From contig WJXW01000011.1 of assembly GCA_015832175.1 (NCBI GenBank), positions 620,001 through 684,000 of the forward strand: a stretch of DNA of 64,000 nt, in the 5' to 3' direction. Every line of letters starts with the position of its first letter. The stretch's first letter is position 1. Shown here piece after piece: positions 23,212 through 34,471 of the stretch. The notes under the pieces are model-generated. The model saw only the letters and a list, made by a program, of their open reading frames with translations, was not told where the DNA came from and did no database searches. The stretch comes from Paraphaeosphaeria minitans. Taxonomy: Eukaryota > Ascomycota > Dothideomycetes > Pleosporales > Didymosphaeriaceae. Made by a program: the position numbers and the translations under genes.

Positions 23212-23358
23212 ACGTCCGTCACTGCATAGCGAAAAACATGGTGTACCGGAAACTACTAATTAGCTCGCTATAATCGTGGAGTTTCGTTTGGTTCTGGCGA
23301 GCTGATTGATAGTTTCCGGCACACCGTGCCGCGTTTTTCGCCATGCAGTGAAGGACGT
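23212..23358. mobile_element. 147 bp fold-back MITE with TA target duplication
   Basis: The left arm starts ACGTCCGTCACTGCAT at 23212. The right arm ends with the complementary ATGCAGTGAAGGACGT at 23358. The arms are imperfect complements over roughly 60 bp each, leaving a loop of about 25-30 bp. TA dinucleotides flank both ends (23210-23211, 23359-23360), the target site of Tc1/mariner-type elements. No coding capacity. The few mismatches include C-to-T type changes, suggesting light RIP. Confidence 0.75.
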
Positions 23359-23360
23359 TA

Positions 23361-25246
23361 GCTTAAAAACCCCGTTAACCCGTAATGCTCCTCGTTCTAA
23401 CGACACTCAAACAGGTACACTAAGTTAGCATAGCTTTGTATGGATGTTGACGAATGTCTAGAGGGAGATGCTGAGCTCTGAGCCTCTCGTGGATGTTAAT
23501 TCGACAACAGGGAGACATCATATCCGGAAAGCGACCCTGCCGAGACGCAAGAGACCAGTTTACTGTTGTGGCGCATATGGGATACGGGTAGGGCCATGGG
23601 CCCTACAACACGAACAGGGCGATCACCTGAGAGGTGATCACCTGACTACTACGAGCTTCTCACTCAGCCTACTACTTCTTTATGTAAACTATGTCTATAT
23701 AAGACGCACTACTGAGCAGGCTTCTCCTGTTCAGTGACAATACTTGATCACCCTAAGCAGTATCCTTAGTTCACCTCCACAACTGTGCAATAAGAGCGCC
23801 AGTGACAGAAGTCACGCCAGTCAATGTGCCAGTCCGACTACAGAGTCATGCCTTCTAGAGAATCCTGTGGCTCACTGCTTCGCAAACGAGATGGAACTTC
23901 AAACAAGCAACAAATTAGATATCAGCTTCAGCCTTAGACCTTGTGCTATCGGAGGGGAAACCTATAGAAGCCGCTAAAACCTTAACTTCTAATCAGAAAC
24001 CAGAACCAACAGCAATCCAAGCCCCATCATCCTCTCGTTGGGTTGCATCTGCAATGAGCCAGGAAAAGCTATGAACGCTCAGGAAGACAATGCACAGCCC
24101 GTCGTGTGTGACCCCGCAGTCGATAGTAGACTGTGTTCGGCCATTAAACAGCAATCTACAGCAAACAACGAGTCGACATCAGATCATCAGGATGACTAAA
24201 GCGATGAGCATCTTGTCTCTACAAGTAAGAGCGAGTTCGGTGCTGGTACAAGAACTATCGCGCGACACCGTCCACGGCTTCTCCGCCCCGTCATGCAGTT
24301 AATGGAAGTATGACGCATAGAAATATAGGTGAACGATTTGCGTCTGGGTAGAGACCTTCCTAGCCGAAGCATTAGGCTTGCCCTCACAGAGAACTGGGGA
24401 CGAAATAGAGTCTGCTGCAACGATCATATTCGATACCAATAGCAGCGAAGCCATCTTCATCGACAATATTTAAGGAAGAGATTGACTTGAACAATAACAG
24501 GTCCTGAAAACCCTCACGACGCTGAATGCAAGCACATGTAATTACTACAGTCACTAGGTATGGTCGATTAGATATCTAAGATATAAAGACAACACGCGCA
24601 ATGAGTCACACTGCAGCGTGAGGGAAGGTGCGGAAGCAGTGATATGTCAACTCCGACTAGCCGTCAGTCGAAAAACAAATGTCAGGCCTGAACATTGGTC
24701 CCATCAGAGGGCTCATTGTCATTGGGATCAGCCCAACTGTAATCGCACCTAGGAGACACTACGACTCATTACATCGATTATCAAGGAAGCGGTGGCTTTA
24801 GTGATGCGCACGAATTTCAACTACAGTACGGTAGCTCTAGATCGGCTTTTCCATGATTGGAGATGGCCTTAGCATGAAACATGTGTCGGCTCTGTCTTCC
24901 TATTCGGAGAGGTTCAACTACCAGCAATGGGATCACGGCGCACTGACCCCGGCTTGACGGGATGGGGTTATGTGCATAAAGAATCAGCACATTATTGTGA
25001 TGTTTTGCCCGCTCTAGGTACAGCCTCGAAGAGAGATGCTCGAATTGGAATTTGACTGCGCTGTGTAGATTGCCGTAGCCATAAGCGTTGCGAGTTAGGT
25101 TAAAGGCTCTCAAGAATCATCGTCGTTTATTGTCTATGTCGAGTTCGAGCATGAGGGGGCGATTGAGGGCAGGTTAAGCATTTCCCCCAGACTGGATGCG
25201 TCAGAATAATCTCGCCAATGTGTAGAGTGGGTTCTGATATTGATCT
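23361..25246. other. gene-poor interval with a possible solo LTR
   Basis: No gene is supported. Positions about 23563-23780 resemble a retrotransposon LTR: start TGTTGTGG, an inverted repeat GATCACCT-GAG-AGGTGATC near 23620-23640, a TCTATATAAGACGC promoter-like box near 23693, and ...CTCCACAA near the end. No matching second copy or clear target duplication is present, so the LTR reading is tentative. Confidence 0.35.
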
Positions 25247-25355
25247 CTAATCCCAGTCCCTCCGCCCTCTTCCCTCTTCCCTCGTCCTTCGAAAACACCG
25301 TGAATGGTCTTGCATTGCGATATTCTTGTATATCCAGAGTGGGTTGCAGCGGACG

Positions 25356-25892
25356 TCATCGCTCCAACCCTGGACCCTTTCCTCCCTGAAAGTGGGGTGC
25401 GTGGTTACAACACGACTTGGCAGCGGCAGCACCGGCGTGACACTGGCGTGGCACCTGTGGTGGCGCTAAGATGTTGCGATCGTACCAGTCCCAGCTATCT
25501 TCCGCAGGCATCTGGCCTCCGGCGCTGGGATCCGCGGTGCGTTGGCCCGAGAGCAAGATGCGCTCTGAACCTATTGGGGGACTTATGCTGGTGGAGTGAT
25601 CTTTCTTCTTTGGCATGCGTTTGAAGAGCCTTTTAAGTGTGCTGTCCGGCCTTTGGGGTTTCGCAATAGCGGGTACAACGGGCGAATTTGTGTGACACGG
25701 CGGAGGGGCGGTGCTTTGAGTCGCGGAGACTTTGCGGTAAGCTGGAAAACGGGGTGTAACATGGTTATGTTGATTGTGTTGCTGGTGCTGCTTCTCAGAA
25801 GTCTCGATCTGGTTCACTTCTTCGAGCGCTTGCTTGCGGTGCTCGGCCATTAGGCGGCGGGAAGGTTGGTAACGGTCAGCTGTGGTGTACAT
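25356..25892 (-). CDS. hypothetical basic, Pro/Ser-rich protein (178 aa)
   Basis: Single-exon ORF that I do not recognise. Visible features are a Gln/His-rich stretch (residues ~30-45), a Pro-rich middle, a basic patch containing LKRLFKRMPKKKD (about residues 87-99) and a segment SWDWYDRNIL (about 132-141). There is no signal peptide and no membrane segment. The basic patch could be a nuclear targeting signal, which is inference. The opposite strand also has open frames, so coding status is uncertain. The C-terminal 35 residues look unlike a structured protein, so an unrecognised intron or a different end is possible. Confidence 0.4.
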   Translation of the reverse strand: MYTTADRYQPSRRLMAEHRKQALEEVNQIETSEKQHQQHNQHNHVTPRFPAYRKVSATQSTAPPPCHTNSPVVPAIAKPQRPDSTLKRLFKRMPKKKDHSTSISPPIGSERILLSGQRTADPSAGGQMPAEDSWDWYDRNILAPPQVPRQCHAGAAAAKSCCNHAPHFQGGKGPGLER

Positions 25893-26730
25893 GGTAAGAC
25901 CTTCGATGGGGATAGAAATGTTGTGGATGGACTGAGATGCTAGGAGTGCCGCACGTAGTTGAATATTTATAGCAAGATTATCTGGGCTGCGATCGTCGAT
26001 GTAGCAAAAAGCGAACGCTTAGGTGTGTGATCGGCTATCGCAGGCACCAGAACCAGGGTATTGCTTAACTGAGATTCTACGAATAGTGGGAAACGCATTA
26101 TGAACCTAAGGTGAATTCGACAAGTGGTCAGCAAGGCCATTGAAAGAGGGGCACTTACTTTTCTAGCACAGATCAGAATATTCATGGGCGGCGAAACGTA
26201 GTTTTCTGGAGCTATTATAACTTCGTGATGCAGGAATCCACCTGTTGCCTAACAGCGTGCCATGAACAGCTTGTACCACTGCTATGACTCGTGTCGATCC
26301 CCCTTAGGGCCGATCAGGACTTTGGTGCAGGCCAGTGCGATACGTTGCAAAAATACAACAGTATAGCCCGCAAGTAGGTACAACAACAGTATAGCCAGCA
26401 AGTAGGGGCATAGACCGATAGGACAACGGAAAGAGACCTGGAGCTGATCCATGTGATATGATTTATGCATCGCTGGCTGGTTTACCAATGACAAAACTCC
26501 TCAGGGCGCTGCTCGACACGTTGCTCCGCACAACCACATCGGACGGGCCATTAATCTGCTCGTCATGGTCCGCCGTGAACCCGCCAAAAACAAACACCCG
26601 CAGTTCGACATGCGTCCAAAATAATTGCAGTGATGTGCCAGCACCGTGAGCCCGTCGATTCATCACTTCTTCACGGAGAACAAGATTTCCTGTGGCAATG
26701 AATCAGGAAAATCGAGGATACAAATCGATA
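25893..26730. other. intergenic, no supported gene
   Basis: Only short overlapping frames. A ~27 bp direct duplication around the word CAACAGTATAGCC lies near 26356-26406. It includes the 3' flank of the phospholipase gene. Confidence 0.6.
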
Positions 26731-28846
26731 TTACATCTGGAAGATAAGAAAGGCAAAGAAAGAGGCAAGTACAGGCAGAAGCTTGATTTGAACACCTTCC
26801 CTACTGCAATTTATTGTGATGGCATGCGTTGGTTCATATGGAGGAGCGGATTTGGAATCCATCGTTCCGTTCCAGCAATACCTTGCCAAACACGCCTGGC
26901 ATGTAGGAGGAACCTCCGTGTTCGTTTTCCAAAAGCTCCGCGCGAGCATGGCGCATCCAACGCAGGCCGGCCATTCGCTATCGAGGGTCCCGTTGCCTCT
27001 CGTGGCGACATTGTACCCGTTCTGGATAATGGAGTTGCGCTGGGCGTCGCTGGTCTCCAGCTGGAACGTTGAGATGTTCGAATCGTAGGTGTATGGGGAG
27101 TTGGGGATGTATACGATGAGAGGCGATGGCTTCGTCAGGTTATCTGCGTCGCAGCCGAAGAAGGTAGGTCGCGAGTTCAAGCCCAGGTTCACGAAAGTGT
27201 TTTGGTCAGGGACAGCCGGGAATGGGGCTCGATGGTCAGTTTGGTGGAGCGAGCGTTCATAGGTTGCTACGAGCGAGGTCCCGTTCGGCCAATTCGGCCC
27301 GGGGAAAGCCGTGTCCGCCGAGCTGTCGATTGCGAAAATCACGTCGACCTGTCGTGCAGGCTGTAGTAGTGGATGGAGCGGTATATTCTGCAAATCTTCC
27401 CCTCCATCAACTAAGGACAGAATTGTACTATTAGCGTTCATGTTCACTTCTCCATGATATTGGTAGAAGGGATTGACCCAGGCGGAGATGTCACTGTTCT
27501 GGTCTCCAGTTTGTTCCAATTTTCCGGACACAAAGTCTTTCACTCGCTGAGGTACATCCGTGTCATTTATCTGAAGATAAGCTTGGTTGAACAGCGAAGA
27601 AGAGGTGCCCATCACGAACCCCATGTTATCGAATCCAGATACGCAAGCTTCGCTTTGTGGGATGCTTCCGTCAACGAAGTTTGAGCCAGCGTAGCGGAGG
27701 GGCGCAAATGCGGTGATGGGGTGATCGAAGGTGCCAATCTCCCATGGAGTGAATTCATATATACTGGAATTCGCCAGAATGAGTAGTTGATTGGGGGTAC
27801 GCTCGATAGCCACGATGATCGGCATGGGTATTTGCGCGGAGTTGAATTGACTATTTTCCAAGAGGCTAGTGAAGGTGTAGTCTCCATTTCAGACGAATTA
27901 GCAGATAAACAAGTAGATGCATTCCCAACTTACTTGGGCCTCCGTCGGTTGCATTGAGCATTTGGAAAGAGAGGCCTCTTCCCCACAAGTCGGTGATTGT
28001 AGTATTAAAGCCGGCGCTTTCCTTGCTCTGAACCTCATCCATAATCTGTTCGTAGTACTGTAAGATGGAAAGCGTTGCAGGCCCTAAGCACTTGAGACTA
28101 TGCCGCTATCGGGAGTGACGCGCTACTAACCTTTCACAATTGAGTTATCGAATTGCCAAAGTGAAGCTTCAGCCTCTGGATCCATCCTATACAGATTCTG
28201 AACTGACGTTATCTGTGGAACATAGAGACTTCCCACAAGCCAGCTGCCCCCAGATAGCCCTGCGAGATAAGTTGCCGCTTGCAGAAGACCACCAACATGG
28301 CCTGGCGAAGTAGAGTTCGTAGTAGTGTTGTCAAAAGCAGCCATCCCTCCCGCAGCATTCATGAGTGCTCTCCACCCTCCACCTGAACAAGCAATGCCAA
28401 TGTTTGGCAAAGCTGTGGCATTATCAGCTACCTTGTCGATGTAGGCGTCCGTGTCAAAGCCACTGATGTTTGCGCGAGAGAGGAAATCGCGTATTGCCCA
28501 GACAGTATTGTTGCGTCTATTTTCCAGCCAACTCGCTTCCTCGGGAGAGACCGATGTTGAATTCCGGACCGTCGGGCGCGGGTTTGGGCAATCAACCTTG
28601 TACGGAGCATAGCCGGGGTGGTCCTGGCTCACCGCTCTTGCCAAGACTGGTCCGTTCGAGGAGACTAGCCCGATCGCCGAGACCAGTTGGACTCCTAGCA
28701 ATGGCCATGAGAAAAGGTGTCCTTGAATGATCAGCTGGCCACCGGCTTTCCAAATAGAAGAGTAAGAAGGAATTTATACCTGCAATGTTTGAGGCGATGG
28801 CCAAGACCGCGACGAAGGGAAGAAGAGTACAGTATACCTCGATCAT
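26731..28846 (-). CDS. secreted lysophospholipase / phospholipase B
   Basis: CDS model: complement of 26731-27881, 27934-28083, 28131-28721 and 28780-28846; 1959 nt, 652 aa. The three introns (52, 47, 58 bp) have GT-AG ends and join in frame. It removes acyl chains from (lyso)phospholipids outside the cell or at the cell surface. Motifs: signal-like hydrophobic N-terminus (residues 1-22); SGGGWRAL oxyanion segment (~residue 125); nucleophile elbow GLSGGSW (Ser at ~178); catalytic-Asp motif VDGGEDLQNIP (~428). It has many N-glycosylation sequons and a Cys-rich C-terminal part. The hydrophobic C-terminus (ASFFAFLIF) could be a GPI-anchor signal. The length fits fungal PLB (about 600-650 aa). 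The start is chosen because only the extra 5' exon supplies a signal peptide. Confident in family; exact N-terminus less so. Confidence 0.92.
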
Positions 28847-29795
28847 CAAGGGCGATGAAAGAGTCGATTATCTTGAGAGTACATCATAAAAAGTTCAGGG
28901 CCACTGCAGTGCTATTTAATTTGGGTAGCGCAGGGTATGGTAACCGGTTTGAGAGGTTAGTTACGCGCAAAAGACGAATTGTTGCTGTCCACGCTTCTAG
29001 ATTGGTCGATTAGATGATGAAAGGTTTTGGCAAAAGGTGCATTAGCTGGAAAGCATACTGGTAAAGTATGTGCTGTCATATATAGACCTGATGAGTATTT
29101 ATATCGTATTGGAAATTGTATATCCCTCGTTACCAGATAGCAATCTAGGCAGTCTATCGATAAAGCCGATAGGCTTCCACCGTATCACCTATGTCCAGAT
29201 GAGCGAGGTATGTGATCTGTGGATGGTTTCTTTGCCTCGTATTTCTTTATTATGTGGTATGGTTTTGCACGTCAGATCAACGTTCTACACTACACATGAT
29301 AAATAACGAATACACTTGAACGCCACGACTGTTACTCCATGACCCTCGCTGAACGATCTGATTGCAACGAATCATTTTGGACGGGGAACTTTCATGTTTC
29401 ATGATTCGATCGTGTGTGTCAATTATGATTTAATGTCAGGCTACACAAGTCAACATGCAAATTATAACGTAATTCAAATTGACCTGGGACTAGTATCTTT
29501 CCAGCCATTATCCGCTTAGTCGCGAGCCAAATTAGTCGAGTACTGATCGGTGGCATGCCTACTGACCCTGATAGATACCCAATGCTGAACGCGGCTGCAT
29601 CAGCTGCCTGCTTTTCTCCGCCGCTACGCTTATTCAAACTATCCTCCAGTCAGGCCAGAACGTTGCATGTAGAGGCCAGTATATATACATCCCTGCCATT
29701 CTCTTCGTATAAATCGTCCGCGACCTTCTTACAATCTTGTCACGTAATCTACCGTTCAAACACTATTGGATAAAAACCTCATAGGTCACGCAACT
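28847..29795. other. intergenic, no supported gene
   Basis: Upstream region of the phospholipase gene plus featureless sequence. Short frames without family motifs or coding character. Confidence 0.6.
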
Positions 29796-30056
29796 ATGGG
29801 TACTAGTTCGAAGATAGATTCTACTTTCTTTCGCCTTGGCGAAGTCTGCAGTGCCGTGATCGTTGTACTCCTTCTGAGCCACTTCTACATAAACGCGTCT
29901 GACGATGGCCGTCTAATCTACACGGAGATCATCTCCGTCCTGGAACCCGTCTTTTCCATACTTCTCCCCATCTCAACCAAGTATTCTTTCTACGCTTTTC
30001 CTCTCAATATTATAATTTTCATCTGCTCAATATAGCATTTGGGCTCCTGGCAGACG
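29796..30056 (+). pseudogene. MARVEL-like membrane protein, apparently broken
   Basis: An 80-codon frame from ATG 29796 to a stop at 30033-30035. It has one clear membrane helix (around CSAVIVVLLLSHFYI) followed by DGRLIYTEIISVL and a second hydrophobic segment. This resembles the first half of the small four-helix MARVEL-type proteins common in filamentous fungi, where an arginine/glycine/tyrosine motif follows helix 1. Just after the stop another frame reads IAFGLLAD, the expected continuation, ending at a GTAAGT donor. One frameshift therefore appears to break the gene. Later exons could not be identified. Alternatively it is a short genuine ORF. Confidence 0.4.
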
Positions 30057-31616
30057 TAAGTACCGGTACAGATTGCAACTGCCCAGCTGACTCGCTACAC
30101 AGCTCAACATCTCTTGTACCTCGACCTGGTACACTGGGGCCGGTTCTGGGAGGCTCTTAGAATAACGTAAGCAGCAGCTGCAATTCTGCTCACACCGCAT
30201 TTCTAGTAAGCAACAGCGCTATGAAGGAGAAGATTCTTCACAAGGCGCACCGCGAGCGGGTCCCAGCCACTGATCCCGAATCTCAACCGTGACGCGGCGC
30301 TGTCGACGCTTTCTCTCCACCTCTGAGACCGTTTCAAGAGGAGGTGAAAAGTATGCGCTTGTGTCGACGATGGGTAAGCGAGGCTTTGACCGGGGCTTCG
30401 ACCTGGTTTCGGCCTAATTCTGCACGTGTCAATCGGTGTTTGGCTTTCAACTTCAATGTACAGACAAATGGACACTCATCTTCTAGTGCGAACTGCTTTG
30501 GAACTGTTTGTGCGAGGTGACGTGCTAGTACCTACCGAGCTGCATTACCTATAAGCAGGGTCTGAGAATTCAGCCTTTGATTCGCCAGCTTGGCAACGCT
30601 AGTAAGCTGCTACCTAACAGGCGCTCTTGGTGCAAGTTGGCCAGTAGGCTACTTTCCTTCAACAAACCCCGCTCTCTTACCTAGTCATGGGCCGTGCAGA
30701 TTCCCCACCACTCTGAGCGATTAGATAACCGTTGACCTCAGATGGCTCAGGCCATCACCTAACATGTTTGCGGGCTTTGCCAGCCTCTAGTGAACATTTA
30801 CGTAGCTCAGATACGTAAGCCTCTCATGACATGATAGATATCGGCTGATTTATGCGAGCATGCCTTGCAAGGGAGAGTGCTCCGTTGGTACTCTAAAAGA
30901 AGGGTTGCTAGCGTTGCCCACATCGTACTAGTCTCGTGTTGATACTTGGTATACTCTTGGGAATTCCACGAACAAGCGAACGCGATGGCACCCAATGTCA
31001 CGATAACTCAGCATGACAGGAGACCACCTTGCAGCTTCATGAATATTTGGGCCGAGATCCGGGTATGGTACTAAAGTGTAGCTCAGTCGATGGGTTTGAC
31101 GCCTACTAAAGGCGAACAAGTATGGACTGTACAGCTCTCATCATATGATCATTTTCCTAGTTTATCGTTCAAAATCTATTAACATTACGACTCGCCTTAC
31201 TTTGACTGTGCCGTGCCGACTGGTAGAGTCATGACCTTCTCAGCGCAGATATCACGCTTAAGTCCCGACCAGATACGCTACGACTCAACTTGCACAAGAC
31301 ATCCCTCCTAAGACGCACAGCTGGACCAGCAGCAAATCGAGCGTTAATTTAACTGGCGACTTTTGTACTGTCACAACGCTTACTTCCTTCGATCGTCCAT
31401 GTTAGCTTCAAAGCACTCCATCACTCCGTCGTACCCGCTTGCGAGTTTCCATGACCTTTCTTGACACTGCTGGGCGAATTCGTGTTACCGCCAAATACGC
31501 ATCCCAGGGAAGTAGACCACTGACAATTTGGGGCTGCGGCCTAACAATTTCGTAGTGGGATGACACCCACCTCGTAGCTGCCAGTTAAGTAAAGACGCTT
31601 CAGGCAGGTCACGACG
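30057..31616. other. intergenic, no supported gene
   Basis: About 1.5 kb without a supported gene. Minus-strand frames at 30203-30475 and 30807-31119 have no recognisable motif. The right end is the upstream region of the arrestin gene. Confidence 0.6.
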
Positions 31617-33106
31617 ATGAAGTTTAAACAGAAGCTCTTGTCATCAGGAAAGAGTTCTGGTGTCAATATCTACTTGGTCGAACCAGTTCTTTTTCTTCGT
31701 GGATTCAGACAAAATCAAATGTCTGAACAAAGCACCGTTGTGCTTCGTGGGTCATTAAACTTGCATATCACGAAGCCTACAAAGATAAAGGCAATCACCC
31801 TGACGTTTCATGGTAAAGCAGTAACAAAGTGGCCTGAAGGTGATGATTCTACCTTGACTATGCATGCACGGGTGCTGAAGGAATACCAGGCATTCCTCCC
31901 GAGAAGGTCAGATATCAAGAGACGGTCACTATCATCAATCACACATGGTCGATCTTTAACGATCAACTCCTGACGGCAGGAACTAGAACTGGACCCGATC
32001 ACATTGAGCTTTTCGATCGGTCTCCGGAAGACGATCCAAATCACCGGGATACGCTACGTAGCTCAAGTAACAGTTTGTCAAGGTATCTTGACTCTGCGAG
32101 ATCAAACAGGCTATCAAGGCAAGCTAAGCCCCTGTGGAATATCCTAAAGGGCAGTTCCTCGACTGAAACGCTTTCAACAACACGAGCCACGTACCAGATA
32201 ATTGACCCCGGCGATTATGTGTTTGATTTAGAGTTTCCCTTGGATTGCCAGCTTCCGGAAACTATCGACGTTGAGTCAGGATCAGTAAAGTATGAGCTGA
32301 AAGCCATTGTTGAACGGGAGGGAGCTTTCTGTGCTGATCTCCGTGGATCCAAAGAGGTTATCCTCATCCGCACCCCAACCGAAGGCTCTTTGGAACAGTT
32401 CGAACCAATTGTAATTGATCGGAGGTGGAAAGATGAGCTGCACATCAATTCCATTGTCTCTGGAAGGACATTTCCACTTGGTGCACTGATCCCCATCTCG
32501 TTTAAAGTCACGCCGCTAACGGAGGTCCAATTTCATTGGATCAAAGTTTTCGCAACAGAGCACATTGAAATTTTGTGCTCGAATGGTTACGTTCACCGTA
32601 TGGAGCCAATCCGAAAGATACAACTCTTCGAGCAACGATTAGACGTCCCACCAGCGAGTACAATCTCGGCAAACCTTGAGAGAACTGCTGCTACGGAACG
32701 ATTTGTGTTCAATGACTCAGCTGCGTCCAAGCTGCAAACCGAGGGACCCATGACGCTTCCGAGTAGTCCAGGCGGAGATTCTAGATTTCCACCCACAGAG
32801 ATGGAATTCCATGTACAACTCCCGAGCTATCACGCCTTGACGGATAATGGCAAATCTGTGAGGTTGCATTGTGACACAACGTATCAGAATATTCGGGTAC
32901 ACCACTGGATAAAGGTAGTTACACGTCTCAAAGCTACGGTTCTTGACTTACCATTACACCAGATCCTCATACGATTTTCAAGATTGGATACCCCTGAACT
33001 TGACAAACGACGATGTTTTGAGATCGTCATGCATACGCCATTCCGTATACTATCTCGCAAGGTTACTGAAGCTACTACAACCCTTCCAGCGTATTCAGCA
33101 TCGTGA
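31617..33106 (+). CDS. alpha-arrestin (ART family) ubiquitin-ligase adaptor
   Basis: CDS join 31617-31839, 31890-33106; 1440 nt, 479 aa. The 50 bp intron joins WPEG to IPPEKV in frame, a conserved join in fungal arrestins. Arrestin-N begins with NIYLVEPVLFLRGF (about residues 17-30) and includes TWSIFN (~95). Arrestin-C runs from about residue 215 to 440 (LGALIPISFKVTPL near 265). Two LPxY motifs, LPSY (~residue 385) and LPAY near the C-terminus, could bind WW domains of a Rsp5/HulA-type ubiquitin ligase. Family role: recruiting the ligase to plasma-membrane transporters for endocytosis. It is shorter at the C-terminus than many ART proteins. The specific cargo cannot be told from the sequence. 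Confidence 0.88.
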
Positions 33107-33137
33107 CCTCTTGCCGCTACGCAAATGAATGAACGTC

Positions 33138-33163
33138 GCTGCCTTCAGCTAGCTGAAGGCAGC
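33138..33163. terminator. 26 bp perfect palindrome just after the arrestin stop
   Basis: GCTGCCTTCAGCT followed directly by its reverse complement AGCTGAAGGCAGC, starting 32 bp after the stop codon. It could form a hairpin or cruciform in the 3' UTR. A role in RNA 3' processing or stability is inference. Confidence 0.45.
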
Positions 33164-34471
33164 TCTCGAATTTGATCTGCCTGTATCAATTCCGGATACG
33201 CTCACGAGGTCTCTCAACATCAATTGCCACTCGGATGAACGCCGTGCTCATCAGCGCATATGTTGATCCCAAACTGCCTCGGTTCGGTCATCTCTTCGAC
33301 TCATGAGACTACATCGTCCATCACTCAGCGCCTCAAGGTCGAAGAGTCGCTTTAATGTGGACAAAGTAGCGTCCCGTACAGAGAGCCCAGTACATTGGAT
33401 ACAAGGACGTGATAGATCCCGGTTGGGTATAATTGAGTCCATGCAAGCAAGCTTGTGAGGTGGCTATAAAGCGCAACCTCTACAGGTCACGGAGCCGCCA
33501 TCCTCCACATCCTAGAACTCGTTTCAGCCGAACCCTAGTGACCATGGACAATTCGTCTTGCAATGGTGGGCATCCAATCGTGACGTCGGGAATCTGGATC
33601 ACAACTTTGCGCACCGCCTAAATACGCCGAGTTTGTGTCCTTTTTGATATCGTCTCCTTGTTCATTCTCATTGCTTCTTTCGGATTCACTTCTACGCTTG
33701 GCCTGTCGACGGCATTTTCTTCGTTTGCACGATAGTCGCATTTGGTGTTTAGGCTGATGTCGTGTGTTATCAGTAGAATCGAAGACGTTGGGTTGGTTTG
33801 CATACACAGCTCGAATCCTCTTGCTCGTCGTGCTGGCATTGATACTACTGAAATGGTGTGGTGATGTACCAAAACAGTCGCAGATGCAATATCAGTACGC
33901 AAAGTAGGCATCTGGTGGCTATTAGCCACTTGAAAAAAAAACTGAAGCCCTTGATCAACGTCTGCTGGGTATTGGCCTCTAAAGGACATCGATTTCCAGT
34001 CAGATCTAGGGAATGTGCTGACGTGGAACGGAAGAAAGTGAATACAATCTTAGACATACACCTAATTATAATAAGGTGTATGCGATATTGAAAGATGTCT
34101 GAAGTTGGAAAGCGACGAAAAGCGAAACTCCAAATTAGACGCCTCCATTAAAACGCTAAACCCAATGGAGAAGATATACAGGATGGAATTGGCCTGGAAG
34201 CCTTGTGGAGGAAAACGAGATGCATCTCAAATGCTACACGAGACATCACATGATTCTTTGGTGGTGACTGGTTATTACTCATGGTTATACCGCATTCAAT
34301 CACACAGAATATCCTAGAGCAAGCAGAATCTCACTAGATACCCTAAGGCTCCGAAGCAGCGCAACCGGCAAATTGAGATAGTAGATCTCGTTCTTACATC
34401 TTTTAGCTCACAGAGCCAAAATCTGCTTTATCTCCTGTACCGTGACAAAAAGATACGTTCTGGCGTAACAG
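33164..34471. other. intergenic, no supported gene
   Basis: A 123-codon minus-strand frame (33618-33989) has no recognisable domain, an unfavourable composition and an equally open opposite strand. I do not support it as a gene. Confidence 0.55.

Noticed and set aside
23563..23780. Copia-type solo LTR
   Set aside because: Promoter-like and terminal features are suggestive, but no target duplication and no second copy exist in the window, so it is only mentioned and not called.
33618..33989. 123-codon minus-strand ORF between the arrestin and Rtg2 genes
   Set aside because: No domain, no splice or start context, and the opposite strand is equally open.
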